A stretch of DNA of 64,000 nucleotides from Cyrtodaria siliqua (GCA_037043455.1 JAWPHD010001427.1:62001-126000); one strand, 5' to 3'. Numbered from the stretch's first letter, positions 1 to 10,552 are shown. The notes: generated by a model not told the origin, from the letters alone. Numbers and translations are program-made.

Positions 1-889
1 TTATTTGTTCAAATAATCTTTTGTTAATTTATCGAAAATCGCCACCGATACCTCCGCCATATTTCCTTTTGAAAATTACTCTTCAATAAAGCATGAAATA
101 CAAACTTTAACAGATGTACGTGATGCACGGGTCTTGGTATATGTACTCGGGAACACATGCCATTTTCTGTCTTAACTTTGTCGCATGACTTCATTTATCA
201 AGAAGCCAGCGTGTCTTTTTTTTCAAATTTAGTAGTTTTTTTATGCCTCGTTTACGTAAAGAGGAGCGTGAAGACGCCGTTATATATATTTAAACGGAGG
301 TTCGCATCGTATGGTTCTGTCCATCTTCTTGTGCATAAATCCGTCAGAAAAAATACCATTTCTAATCGACTACGTTATTAGTATGTGGTGAGTGCGTTAT
401 ATGACGACATAACGCTTGGTTTCGCTTATGAACGTTTATCTGACGCTCAGACTCACACAAAACTAGCGGCATATTAATAGTAGACCTACATACTGGCTAC
501 TGAAATAAAATTATAGTTTTTAGCTGAATGCACGTCAAGATATTTGATGCACTTCAGGCTATATTATTATTACTACAGAGTTGCGTTTCTTTTTTACTTT
601 ATTATATATAGCGATTTCTGTTTGATTCAATTATAAAAATATCCTTAACGAGAATATAGGTATACTGCTTTATCACAATCATGCGGATACGTGTGAGTAA
701 ACAAAATAAATACGCCTACCTTAGAAACAATTTTTAGACTATATTTGTTTTATTTAAAAATGCATAATTATTATACAATAGAATGAACGAGAGCTCTTCT
801 CTTTCAACCAGAGCTGTGACATTTTAGACTGGTCCTGAAATTATAAACACAATAATATGAAATCATATTATATACAGATTATTTACAAA
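1..889. other. AT-rich stretch with no recognised feature
   Basis: No domain, repeat family or long open frame is recognisable here. If the kringle exons belong to a longer gene, this is downstream intron, because the kringle exon at 1704-1949 ends in a splice donor pointing toward lower coordinates. Confidence 0.5.
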
Positions 890-1254
890 TGGATGGTTGA
901 TAGTATGCATTATTTTCAATTTTCAAAGAACAACTAGTTTTGAAAATTGACAGGTGAGTGCTCGTGTCTTAGTTTACAATAAATTGGATAGCAGTTTATA
1001 AAAAATCAACCTTGAAAATATTCGAAATCGATCAAAATCGCTGAGATTTATATTTTTGTTTCGTTTTTATTTATTTCGATACCGACAATAAGCATCGATG
1101 AAGATATACTACTTACTTGTTTAACTGTAGATCGTACTAAAAGTAAATATAAACGTCGAACAGGAAATATAGCGTTCCAAGACTACAGGCAACCAGCACG
1201 CATCAAAACAAACAATTATTATAAGGATAAATAAACGGCAAGGTATATGACATT

Positions 1255-1600
1255 ACACAAATGAAAGGGTTGACAATAGGGCTGCCGCCTTGGAACGGTC
1301 ATTAGTAAAACAAGGCCAGTGGGGCTTAAAACCAGGTTCTAGGGTGCACCAAACCTCACACATACCCTTACGAAGCTGCCCTGATTGCCTGTGACCGTTC
1401 TTATTGTCACCGCGTTTATGTTAGTGATGTCAATATTTACCATTTTATTAATCTTTGGAATTATTGTTTGTTTTTATGCGTGTTATTGGTTGACTTTAGT
1501 CCTTTAATGCTTTCTTCGTGTGTTTGTGGTTGACTGTCGTCCTTGAATGGTACTTTTCCTGATCGGTTTTTATATCTACATTTAGGTAGACGTAAACTTT
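1255..1600. mobile_element. LINE 3'-end fragments, back to back
   Basis: The left part (about 1255-1385) reads as the minus-strand 3' UTR of the LINE family seen complete at 47309-48293, with the landmarks GGGTTGACAATAGGGCT, CCGCCTTGGAACGGTCA and GGTGCACCAAACCTCAC. The right part (about 1386-1600) reads in the opposite sense, with GACCGTTC and GTGGTTGACTGTCGTCC. The same arrangement recurs at 9583-9950, so it predates the block duplication. Confidence 0.65.
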
Positions 1601-1703
1601 TCAAATGGAAATATGCACCAAATGAAACGTCTGAATGGTGTCATATATAGTTGTCTCTAGTACATATTAACCTGATTACTACCAAATAGCAAAACAAACT
1701 TAC

Positions 1704-1949
1704 AGGTACATTCAGGTATTCCACAATATTCCCATCTCTGGTTCGGATCGGTTGTATGGCACCAAGGCGTGACATTTCCATCGGGATCCCTACAGTAATT
1801 TTTAGCAGCTATCTGATTTCCTTCTGGAAATGTAGAGTCGACATGATATGTGTGATTATGAGGTGTGTCTAGTGCCCAGAGCTGGCATGTTCGGCCAGTG
1901 ATTGTATGGGAGGTAGTGCCATTCCACGTGTGGGAGTCATTGAAACAAT
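1704..1949 (-). CDS. Kringle domain exon (copy 1)
   Basis: A single 246-bp exon encodes one whole kringle, a disulfide-bonded extracellular binding module found in plasminogen, HGF and receptor tyrosine kinases. It runs on the minus strand from an acceptor (..TTTTCAG) at 1950-1951 to a GTAAGT donor starting at 1703. It begins AT|TGT (the first codon split by the intron) and ends ACC T|, so both borders are phase 1. Visible kringle features are the opening CF, TWNGT, the GRTCQLW core, NYCRDPDG, PWCHTTDP and RWEYCGIPEC, which supply all six cysteines. There is no in-frame stop. Relative to the copy at 10048-10293, the usual Asp-x-Asp of the lysine-binding site reads Asp-Gly-Asn here, and the Asn opens an N-V-T glycosylation sequon. 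The parent gene and flanking exons are unknown. The domain call is firm; membership in the PAN gene is an inference from strand and phase. Confidence 0.88.
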
Positions 1950-2089
1950 CTGAAAATTTGAAATGTGTTATGTTCGTTTGGTAATATCGACAAAAGAAAC
2001 ATGGTTTGTTTAATTGTTAAAATAGAAATAATTACAAATAACAAACTAAAACGGAAGTGCACAGCGGGAAGAAAACTATTATAAATTAT

Positions 2090-2236
2090 GAGATTATTAT
2101 GCTAAGATCTTTAATCTGAGACGATATGTGAGTGGTTTTACGGTCTGAAATTTCGTTTTACGGCGATGCGGTAAATTTCATACGGTAAAACCAACCACAT
2201 ACCGTCCCAGATTGAAAATCTTAGCATGGTTATCTC
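2090..2236. repeat. Hairpin (fold-back) element, copy 1
   Basis: Inverted arms of about 55 bp start GAGATTATTATGCTAAG and end CTTAGCATGGTTATCTC, around a short ACGGCGATGCGG loop. It is a MITE-like fold-back element. The same element is at 10553-10699. Confidence 0.8.
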
Positions 2237-2513
2237 AGTTCTAATGTTTTTCCATGTAAATGTCAGAAATATAAAGTCAAATTATATATACACACTTATT
2301 CTTTTCTATGAAAACTCAAATTCATCTTTAACGGCATTGTGGTGACGTCATCCAATGACGTCACTTGTTACAACGTTATGGTAAATTACGGTAAATCAAT
2401 CGTGGGTTTCACGCTCGCAACTTTGTGGCGTAAGCGAATGGAGTAACGCGTTACATTATAGTTGCATTAGAATGGCTAATATATAGTTAAATTGCTCTTT
2501 GTTTGTGGTACAG
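2237..2513. promoter_or_regulatory. Possible CRE-CCAAT-CRE cluster in intronic or downstream DNA
   Basis: Two perfect TGACGTCA palindromes lie at 2343-2350 and 2356-2363 with a CCAAT between them. TGACGTCA is the CREB/ATF consensus. In the paralogous block near 10800-10830 both sites are degraded. No promoter is evident nearby, so function is speculative. The rest of the interval is unremarkable. Confidence 0.25.
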
Positions 2514-2551
2514 TGCGGACCTAAGGAGAGGGGTTCAAATCATTCGCTGTT

Positions 2552-2700
2552 GTTTAAGCCCCTCCTGTCAATAATGCCCCGACGAAGCTCCAGCTGTTGT
2601 CTGAGCCCCTAAATGGCGTTTCACAACAAAAGGGACGCAACACATATATACTGCGATTTTATTATGAAAACGCCATTTATAACAGATTAAGGGGAGGAAG
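2552..2700. mobile_element. Short insertion with CCCCTCC/GGGGAGG ends
   Basis: The right arm runs uninterrupted from TCGCTGTT into TTGTATTGTAATCG, but the left arm has about 150 bp between those points. The insert begins TTTAAGCCCCTCCTG and ends TTAAGGGGAGGAAG, which are inverted ends, and it holds an internal inverted pair around AATGGCG. It is probably a MITE that arrived after the arms formed. Confidence 0.55.
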
Positions 2701-3235
2701 TTTTGTATTGTAATCGTTTAGTTGAAGCACACGTCGATATTGAAAAAAACCACATGCTTTTGTGTTAGAGTTATAAAATAGATTAGATGTATATGTTTCT
2801 TATATTTTGCCACTATCTATATGCAATTTCATTTATTATGTGCAATTCTGTTGACGAATAACCGATAACCACGTGTATAGCTCTCCTTGAACACGGTCCT
2901 ATGACTTTACACACACCTACTTTGGAGGATGGCATACTTTCATAGTAGGCTTATCTTACCCTAGGAAATCGAACCTGTGACGTCTGGGACGAGAGGTAAG
3001 TATGACCAAGTATGCTAACCACTCATTCACCACAACAATATGACTGGAAGAAATTGTTATTTTCAATAGCCAGGTTGAAGGAAATAAACATAAAAAAGAA
3101 AACAAATAAAGAAAAACAAATCAGAAAAACTTCTTTCTTTTGTTGTACTATATTTCTGTATAGACGTGTATACAAACATCAAGACATATTTAAAAACAAA
3201 TAAAAACCGTACACCAAAAACCAGTGCTTGCTTTT

Positions 3236-3440
3236 GACTATGGTCTCTTACATGGTGTATGCTTTTTTTACTATGGTCTCTTACACGGCGTCGAATTGTT
3301 TTTCACTATGGTCTCTTACATGGGGTAGGATTGTTTCTGGTGTACAGTTTTTCATTTATTTAATATGCTCTGATGTTGTGCTCTGATGTTGTATACATGT
3401 CAACTACGGTCTCTTACATGGGGTAGGAATTTTTGTGTAC
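3236..3440. repeat. Tandem TGGTCTCTTACA repeats
   Basis: Four degenerate copies of a unit containing TATGGTCTCTTACATGGGGT are spaced 35-110 bp apart. The mirror copies are at about 8640-8870 in the right arm. No coding sense was found. Confidence 0.65.
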
Positions 3441-4240
3441 AGTTTTGCAAATTATTTGATATGTTTTGATATTTGTATACATGTACAAGTCTAGACAAAA
3501 ACAAACAATCAGATTTTTGATTTTTTAAAGATCCTTTTGTTTTTAAAGATTTTTTTTAGGTCCAAACGCGTTCCTTCAACCTTTGTTTCAATACCGTTCT
3601 TCTATTTACAATTGATTGCAAATCGGGTCCTGATATGGTCTAGGATGTCATGTTCTATATATATAATATATCGGCATGGAATGTCTTCGATTTCTAGCAC
3701 ACATTCTCTAATTCACAAAAAGCGGAGTATACATCTGTCATGATGCTATGCATAACGTTCGCGCAAAAACGTTCACGCACAGTACCGTAACCAGACATAA
3801 ACTGACACCGAGGCAAAGAAATATATTGGGTGAGAAGTGGGTCGTGTGTCGGGGAGGGCAAGGGCGGATCCGGGGGTATGGGTGCACCAGGCTAAAATCT
3901 GAAAAATAATAGTTATATGTATGTAGTAAGCTTTTGTTTGTTTGGGTGTACAGATGGTAGTGGGATGGGTCTAGGGGCGGGTCCAGTGCGGGCACCGGGA
4001 GCACCCCTACCTAAAATCTGAAACGTATGTATTTTGATTGTTCGTTGGTTGTTAGTTAGGCAGTGGGGTGGAGGCATGGGCGGATCCAGTTTGCATAAAT
4101 CCATAAAATAAAGTATTCTTACTTTAGAAAAAATCTGCATGCACCCTCCTCAGGGGCGGATAAAGGATTTGACATTGGGGGTGGAGCGCAAGTTAAAAAA
4201 ATAAGTTATAACCAAAACACACCCACGCACGCACGAACTA

Positions 4241-4562
4241 CAATGTTAACAGCTAGTCTGTAACATGCACAGGTATCAACAGCAAGCTTTTGTTCTGTCT
4301 ATATGAACACTATCAACAGCTATTGTCTTTAACATCCACATGAACAATATCAACAGCCAGCGTCTTATAGGGATGCTATTAACAGCTAGAGTTAGTACTG
4401 TCCACAGGTCACTATCAACAGGTAGCGTTAGTCCTGTCCCCAGGGGCAATGTCAACAGCTAGCGTTAGTACTGTCCTCAGAGGCAATATCAACAGCTAGC
4501 GTTAGTACTGTCCTCAGGGGCAATATCGTCAGCTAGCGTTAGTCCTGTCCTAAAACGAATAC
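4241..4562. repeat. Roughly 50-bp tandem repeats (AGCTAGCGTTAGTACTGTCC)
   Basis: Successive units share CAACAGCTAGCGTTAGTCCTGTCC followed by CAGGGGCAAT. The last four units are the most regular. The period is not a multiple of three and stops occur in every frame, so this is non-coding. Confidence 0.7.
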
Positions 4563-5160
4563 AGTCAGTACTACTAAACTCTTCGAAAATATCACCTACT
4601 AGCTTCCATCGCTTTTGTACTGTCCTCAAGGACAATTTCAAGAATTAGCGTCAGTAAAGTCTTGAAGGACAAAATAAATTGCTTAGGTCACTTCCTTGAA
4701 ACACAAAAGGAACAATATAGTCATATCCTTAAACGGTTTCTCACCAGTGTGTATGCATACTTGTCTTTTCGTTTACCCTACCTGTTTGCAAGCAATGTTT
4801 TTTCCCAAGTGAGTGCTTTTGATGAATGACCGTTCATTATGCGGGCAAGGTACATGTACTATGAAACTGCCATCCTTCGAAGGGGATGTTAAGCCGTTGA
4901 CCAGGCCCATGTACAGGAAGGGTCACACCCATATAATTATGCTCCTTACATATTTTGCTGAAATTCTGTGTTAATCAGTGACAACATGCCAGGAAAGCCT
5001 TCCTCGGAAACGAGGCTGTCATGATAATCAGAAATGAACGTGTGTAGTTTAAAAAAAAAGAACAGTGGGCTAGCACCTCTCCCCATAACCTGAGACGGGT
5101 GGACAGAGTATATTCCCCGCACCTCGTCTTGTTCCGTATTTAGAAACACAACCTACTCAC
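4563..5160 (-). pseudogene. Degraded C2H2 zinc-finger segment, copy 1
   Basis: On the minus strand 4731-4751 reads HTGEKPF, the classic linker between C2H2 zinc fingers. About 50-115 bp upstream on that strand the same frame reads CPHNERSFIKSTHLGKN, which looks like a finger body with its second Cys and final His lost. A stop separates the two. The whole interval is repeated at about 5700-6300. C2H2 arrays normally bind DNA in the nucleus; this remnant cannot encode a working finger. Read-through of a random linker match is possible, but five such linkers on one strand within 2.8 kb make a decayed zinc-finger gene or domesticated transposon remnant the better reading. Confidence 0.55.
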
Positions 5161-5699
5161 ATATCTGACGTTTGCCTGTTAACGTTGTCGATTTGTGTAA
5201 GCTGTGTTCGGGTTTAAGTTTCAAAACACAGAATATGTGTGATCGCGAGATATGTCGAAATGTAAAAATTCCAGAGATATTCACCTGAAAAACATGAACT
5301 AGTCGTACGAAAATGTCTAGATCGATGAGGTATTCTTCTCTTTTGGTGAGTTTTACGCATGCACGCTTGGTTGTTAACGTTTAATCTATTGCTGTATGGC
5401 GGCTGTTTATGCATGCATTGCTTGATCTCTTCATAAACCTGTCTTGATAAGGTCGACCCTGATACCTACTTATTCTAAAAGGGCATCACAATAACTATGT
5501 TGTAGGTACGCACCATAAGAGCTACGATTCTCGCTGCTAGAATATACCAAAAGTATTAATCAAATCACATTGTACTAAGACATCATGTTCTTGCATATAA
5601 AGCTACTGGTACTTTATAATGACAGAAAAAAGGGTGGTATTTAAACTAAAGGACGTTTTTATTTTTAAAAATGGTCTGCTTTAATGCAATAAGGTTCTT
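5161..5699. other. Spacer between duplicated zinc-finger remnants
   Basis: I see no domain or recognised repeat here, only AT-rich sequence with short open frames that have no supporting features. Confidence 0.4.
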
Positions 5700-6300
5700 T
5701 TAAATCGTGTGTCAGTACTGTCCTCAGCGAAACAATAAATGGATACAGTCAATACTAATCTCTGTGAAAATATCACCTGCCAGCTTCACTGGGTTCAGTA
5801 CTGTCCTCAAGGACAAAATCAACACGGCTAGCGTCAGTATAGTCCTGAGGGACTTAATAAACTGCTTCGGTGAATTTATTGATACGCGAAAGGGACGATA
5901 TATTCATAAACTCTGATATTGTACATTAAACGGTTTCTCACCAGTGTGTACGTACACTTGTCATTTCGCTTACTCTATCATTTGCAAGCAATGATTTTTT
6001 TCCAAGTGAGGGTTTTGGGCAAATGACCTTTCATTATTCGGGCAAGGTACTTTGAATTTTATGCCATCCTTCGAAGGAAACGTTAAGACGTAGACCAGTC
6101 CCATGTAGTAAGAGCCATAATTTCTGTGTTAATGAGGCAAAAGGCCCGTTGAGCTTTCCTCGGAAACAACGCTTCCATGATAATTAGACTAGATCGTGTG
6201 CAGTATCTATAATTAGGAACATCGTGGACAGCACCTCTCCCCTAATCTGAAAGGGGTGGGTAGAGTATGTCCCTCCCCGCAACTCCCACAACACACACCC
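5700..6300 (-). pseudogene. Degraded C2H2 zinc-finger segment, copy 2
   Basis: This tandem partner of 4563-5160 has the HTGEKPF linker at 5928-5948 on the minus strand. Upstream in that strand the frame reads CPNNERSFAQNPHL, again like a finger body with a missing cysteine. Stops interrupt the frame between body and linker. The AGTACTGTCCTCA repeat unit also reappears at its left edge, so the duplication included part of the neighbouring tandem array. Confidence 0.55.
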
Positions 6301-7794
6301 CACACGAACATTGTTCTTATATGATATTCAGATTCCCTATGCATGTGTATATGGTTTGATAACACATAACACATAATATACCAATAGTATTCATCAATTC
6401 ACATGCAATTAATAAATCGTGTTCTTGCAAATAAACCGACTGGTACATTATAGAAGGAAGAGGTGATAATTAAGCTAAAGGACAGTTTTGTTTTTTAAAA
6501 ATAGTAAGTGGTAATGTATAGGCGATGTGAGAGATGTCTCTAACACCCTTTAAGTGTAATTATTTTAAACAGTAGGCGAATGTGTGTATTCATGCAGGAT
6601 AAAATCAAAATAAGTCACATATATTAAGTTTTTATTTCGTTAAATGATATAATATGGTATTTCTCCTGTATACTCAAATGTATCGGCTAATATTTCAGTT
6701 AATTCCTAGGCACTAGTAAGTTCTACTTCTAATTAGGAAGTAGTAACTGCTTATGAAATATGAATTTAAAAAAGAGTATACACATTCATATCCACGAATA
6801 ATGCGTAATTGCGGCTGGTATAGCAGTTAATTAGGCACAAGTAACTTCTACTTTGCTAAAATGAGTAACTAGGCCTATTCGGAAAATTAAAGGACAATAG
6901 AAACATCTCTCACATCGTCTAATATCTTAATATATGTAGCTTATATGGCTTCTCTCTTGTATGCATACTCACATTCGACTACTGTTTAAAAAAAAGTTAA
7001 TTGAATTGATTTGTGTTATAAGGCGCATCAACACTTGACAGGTTATATGGCGCCTAACAGGAACGAAAGTGCCAGGATGCTCATCCATCATTTACCTCAA
7101 GATAAAATATGAAGATTGGGCCTAGAACCTTCTAACATGCAAAACTGCAGAATTGCTGCAAATTCTATAATATACACTCCATTTACGATGGAGCCACGTT
7201 TCCACGTTTGCATACGCGGTCTCATGATAAAGACCTTGAATAGGCATGATAAAAAATGACAAAATGAATATGAATGTGTGTGGGCAGAGGGAGTGGGGCG
7301 GGGGGTGCGGGGGGTGGGGAGATTTGACCCCTCTGTATGTGACGGTGTCTTTGTGAGATTGCAGTGGTCGTATTCTACCCCGCAACCTCACGGGGAACAG
7401 ATGACAGAGACATCGTATTTCTCTTATCAGGATATCTCTCACATCACCTAGACATTATCACTTGCTATCATTTAACGAAATATAACAGAATGGCTTAATA
7501 TATTTGATTTATATGGCTTCTCCCCTGTATGTATTCTCACATTCGCCTACTGTTTACTTCCTAAGCTGTTACTACTTCCTAATTATTTTTTAAACAGAAA
7601 GCGAATGTGATTATTCATAGAATGCGTCTAAACTCAATATTGTACGCTTTATGTGACAAAAACAGTTGTTGTTTTGTGTTTTTTGCTTTTTGTTGTTGTT
7701 GAGTGTTGTTTGTGTTGTTTTTTTGGGAGGGGGCAGTGGTTGTGGGTTGGCTGTAAATAGTGTTTTTTAAAGTTGCGCATCACCCCTTAACTGG
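6301..7794 (-). pseudogene. Further scattered zinc-finger linker remnants
   Basis: Three more linker-like codon runs occur on the minus strand: YTGEIPY (6652-6672), HTREKPY (6943-6963) and RIHTGEKPYK around 7511-7531. The last is a perfect consensus linker followed by a stop-free run of about ten codons. Each lies next to the phrase ACAGTAGGCGAATGTG or a variant, so the pieces appear to be copies of one degraded finger unit, some inverted. No intact Cys2-His2 set remains. An open frame at 7122-7442 crosses a G/C homopolymer-rich patch and is not supported. Confidence 0.45.
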
Positions 7795-9320
7795 AAACAA
7801 CGCGTGCGTGCGTGTGTGCGTGCGTGCGTGTGTGTGTTTTGGTTATTATTTGTTTTTTTAACGTGCGCCCCACCCCCAATGTCAAATCCTTTATCTGCCC
7901 CTGAGGAGGGTGCATGCTCCCCATATTTCTAAAGTAAGAAGACTTTATCTTATGGATTTATGCAAACTGGATCCGCCCATGCCCCCAACCCCTGCCTAAC
8001 TAACAACCAAGAACAATCAAAATACATACGTTTCAGATATTAGGTGGAGGTGATCCCGGTGCCCGCACTGGGCCCACCCCTAGACCAATCTCACTACCAC
8101 CTGTACACCCCAACCAAAAAAAACTTACTATATACATATACTTATTACTTTAAAGATTTTAGCCTGGTGCACCCATAACCCCCGGATCCGCCCTTGCCCT
8201 CCACGACCAACGAACCACCTATCACCCAATATATTTCTTCGCCTCGGTGTAAGTTTATGTCTGGTTACGGCACTGTGCGTGAAAGTTATTGCGTGAAAGT
8301 TATGCATAGCATCATGACAGATGTATACTCCGCTTTATGTGAATTAGAGAATGTGTGCTATAGGAATCGAAGACATTCCATGCAGATATATTATATCCAC
8401 CATAGAACCGGACATCCCAGACCATACCAGAACCCGATTTGCAATCAATTGTAACTAGCAGAACGGTATTAAAACAAAAGTTGAAGGAACGCGTTTGGAC
8501 CTAAAAAAAATCTTTGAAAAAAAAAAAAAATCTTAAAAAAAATCAAAATTCTGATTGTTTGTTTTTGTCTAGACTTGTATACAAATATCAAAACATATCA
8601 AATAATTGCAAAACTGTACACCAAAATTAATCCTACCTAAAATTCCTACCCCATGTAAGAGACCGTAGTAGACATGTATACAACAGCAGAGCACAACATC
8701 AGAGCATATCAAATAAATGAAACACTGTACACCAGAAACAATCCTACCCCATGTAAGAGACCATAGTCAAAAACAATTCGACGTCGTGTAAGAGACCATA
8801 GTAAAAAACAAGCATACATCATGTTAGAGACCATAGTCAAAAGCAATCCTACCCCATGTAAGAGACAACTATGGTTATGTTTTGATGTTTGTATACATGT
8901 CTATACAAAAATATAATATAACAAAAAAAAAAAAAAAAATCTGATTTGTTTTTCTTTTTTTGTTTTCTTTTTTATGTTTATTTCCTTCAACCTGTGTATT
9001 TAAAATAACAATTTCTTCCAGTCATAATGTTGTGGTGGATGAGTGGTTAGCATACTTGGTCATACTTGCCTCTCGTCCCAGACGTCACAGGTTCGATTTC
9101 CTCGGGTAAGATAAGCCTACTATGAAAGTAAGCCATCCTCCGAAGGAGGTGTGTAAAGTCATAGGATAGTGGCAAAATATAAGAAACATATACATCTTAT
9201 CTATTTTATAACTCTAACACAATAGCATGGTTTTTTTTCTATATCGACGTGTGCTTCAACTAAACGATTACAATACAAAACAGCGAGTGATTTGAACCCT
9301 ACTGGACCTAAGGCCCCATT
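7795..9320. repeat. Right arm of the large inverted repeat
   Basis: This is the reverse complement of 2514-4240. It starts in a (TGCG)n/(TG)n microsatellite at 7800-7838, includes the GGCGGATCC segments near 7970 and 8185, the TCTCTTACATGGGG repeats at 8640-8870, and a tRNA-like head at about 9029-9110 (B-box-like GGTTCGATTTC). It ends at AACCCTACTGGACCTAAGG. The outer ends carry a short phrase, GGACCTA..GCCCCATTGCRTTTGG, that recurs near 10860 and 30075. Confidence 0.85.
9029..9110 (+). mobile_element. tRNA-derived SINE head
   Basis: GTGGATGAGTGGTTAGCATACTTGG resembles the tRNA A-box region, and GGTTCGATTTCC resembles the B box 45 bp later. The acceptor stem does not pair, so this is not a working tRNA. 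A mirror copy lies in the left arm at about 2965-3050. Confidence 0.5.
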
Positions 9321-9582
9321 GCATTTGGTGCTGAAAGTATGGATTACTTTCAATTTTCAAACGAACAACTAGTTTTGAAAATTGACAGGTGCGTGCTCGT
9401 GTCTTAGTTTGCAATTAATTGGATAGCGGTTTATACAAAATCAACCTTTAGATTTATTTAAAATAATCAGGATCGGTCACAATCCCTGATTAGTAGCATT
9501 CAAGGACCACTGGCAATCACCAGGTAACAAAAGAAACGACACTTATAAGGAAAAATAAAAGGCAAGGTATATGACATTACAC

Positions 9583-9950
9583 AAAAGGGTTGACAATAGG
9601 GCGGCCGCCTTGGAGCGGTCAGTGGCTAAAACTACAGGTTCTAGTGTGCACCAAACCTCACCCTTACCCATACGAAGCGGCCCTTATTGCCTCTGACCGT
9701 TCGTATTTTCACCGCGTTTATGTTTGGGATGTCAATATCTTGCATTTTATTTATCTTTGCAATTATTGTTTGTTTCTATGCGTGTTATTGGTTGACTTTA
9801 GTCCGTAAATGCTACATTTTCTGTTCGACTTGTATATCTACTCTGGTGATTTAGTTTATTTGTGTGTTTGTGGTTGACTGTCGTCCTTGAATGTACTTTC
9901 CCTGTTCGGTTTTAATATCTACTTTTAGGTAGACGTAAACTTTTCAAATG
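9583..9950. mobile_element. LINE 3'-end fragments, back to back (copy 2)
   Basis: The arrangement matches 1255-1600. A short internal duplication of the TTGGTTGACTTTAGTCC segment followed by GTGGTTGACTGTCGTCC is visible. Confidence 0.6.
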
Positions 9951-10047
9951 GAAATCTACATCAAATGATACATCTGAGTGGTGGCATATATGTGTTGTCT
10001 TTAGTACATATTAACCTGACTACTACCAAATAGCAAAACAAACTTAC

Positions 10048-10293
10048 AGGTACATTCAGGTATTCCACAATATTCCCATCTCTGGTTCGGATCGGTTGTA
10101 TAGCACCAAGGCGAGTAATCTCCATCGGAATATCTACAGTAATTTTTAGCAGCTATCTGACTGCCTTCTGGAAATGTAGAGTCGTCATGATATGTGTGAT
10201 TATGAGGTGTGTCTAGTGCCCAGAGCTGGCATGTTCGGCCAGTGATTGTATGGGAGGTAGTGCCATTCCACGTGTGGGAGTCATTGAAACAAT
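10048..10293 (-). CDS. Kringle domain exon (copy 2)
   Basis: This 246-bp minus-strand exon encodes a full kringle. The acceptor (CATATTTTCAG) sits at 10294-10295 and the GTAAGT donor begins at 10047; both borders are phase 1. Visible motifs are CFND, TWNGTTSHTITGRTCQLW, NYCRYSDGDYSPWCY and RWEYCGIPEC, with six cysteines. The Asp-Gly-Asp before SPWCY matches the anionic Asp-x-Asp of lysine-binding kringles such as those of plasminogen. Copy 1 has lost the second Asp. Most codons are identical to copy 1, and the changes cluster in the segment just after NYCR. The open frame continues into intron on both sides, so an apparent 132-codon ORF here overstates the exon. A phase 1-1 exon can be duplicated or shuffled without frameshift, which fits two copies in tandem orientation. 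The upstream exon may be the Sushi exon at 30224-30388 (phase 1), but that is inference. Confidence 0.9.
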
Positions 10294-10344
10294 CTGAAAA
10301 TATGTTCGTTTGGTAATATCGACAAAAGAAACATGGTTTGTTCG

Positions 10345-10402
10345 ACCACTGATAGTATGGGAGATAGTGCCATTCCACGTTTGGGTGTCTGTGAAACAAT
10401 CT
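10345..10402 (-). pseudogene. Partial kringle exon duplicate
   Basis: Immediately upstream (minus sense) of kringle copy 2 is a second acceptor (ATTTTCAG, 10402-10403) followed by codons matching the first 19-20 residues of the kringle (CFTDTQTWNGTISHTISGR). The match then stops in intron-like sequence. It is a truncated tandem copy of the exon start. It could act as a decoy acceptor, since the real acceptor lies about 110 bp further on. Confidence 0.75.
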
Positions 10403-10552
10403 GAAAATTAGATTTTTTTACTTTCGCTTTAAATGTTCGTTCGGTAATATCGACAAAAGAAACATGGTTTGTCAAACTGTTAAAATAGGAATAATTACAT
10501 ATAGCAAACAAAAACGAAAGTGCACAGCGGGGAGAAGACTATTATAAATTAA

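Larger units (their letters stand above)
890..2410. repeat. Kringle-bearing block, left copy of a direct duplication
   Basis: This block matches 9340-10860 in the same orientation. Shared parts in order are an ACAACTAGTTTTGAAAATTG segment, LINE 3' fragments, a kringle exon and a hairpin element. The copies differ by small indels and substitutions. The right copy also carries a partial extra kringle segment at about 10345-10402. The two copies lie outside the large inverted repeat at 2514-9320. Confidence 0.8.
2514..4240. repeat. Left arm of a large inverted repeat
   Basis: This arm is the reverse complement of about 7795-9320. Shared landmarks include a tRNA-like segment with GGTTCGATTTC (minus-strand sense here, about 2965-3050), several TGGTCTCTTACATGGGGTAGG copies (3236-3435) and GGCGGATCC-containing segments (about 3865 and 4080). 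The arms are about 1.5-1.7 kb and enclose 3.6 kb. Differences are mostly point changes and small indels, plus one insertion at 2552-2700. Confidence 0.85.

Noticed and set aside
7122..7442. 106-codon minus-strand frame
   Set aside because: It crosses a GGGGCGGGG..GGGGTGGGG low-complexity patch and has no domain; flanking zinc-finger remnants are in other frames.
8194..8454. 86-codon plus-strand frame
   Set aside because: It lies inside the right arm of the giant palindrome, and the mirror sequence in the left arm does not keep the frame.
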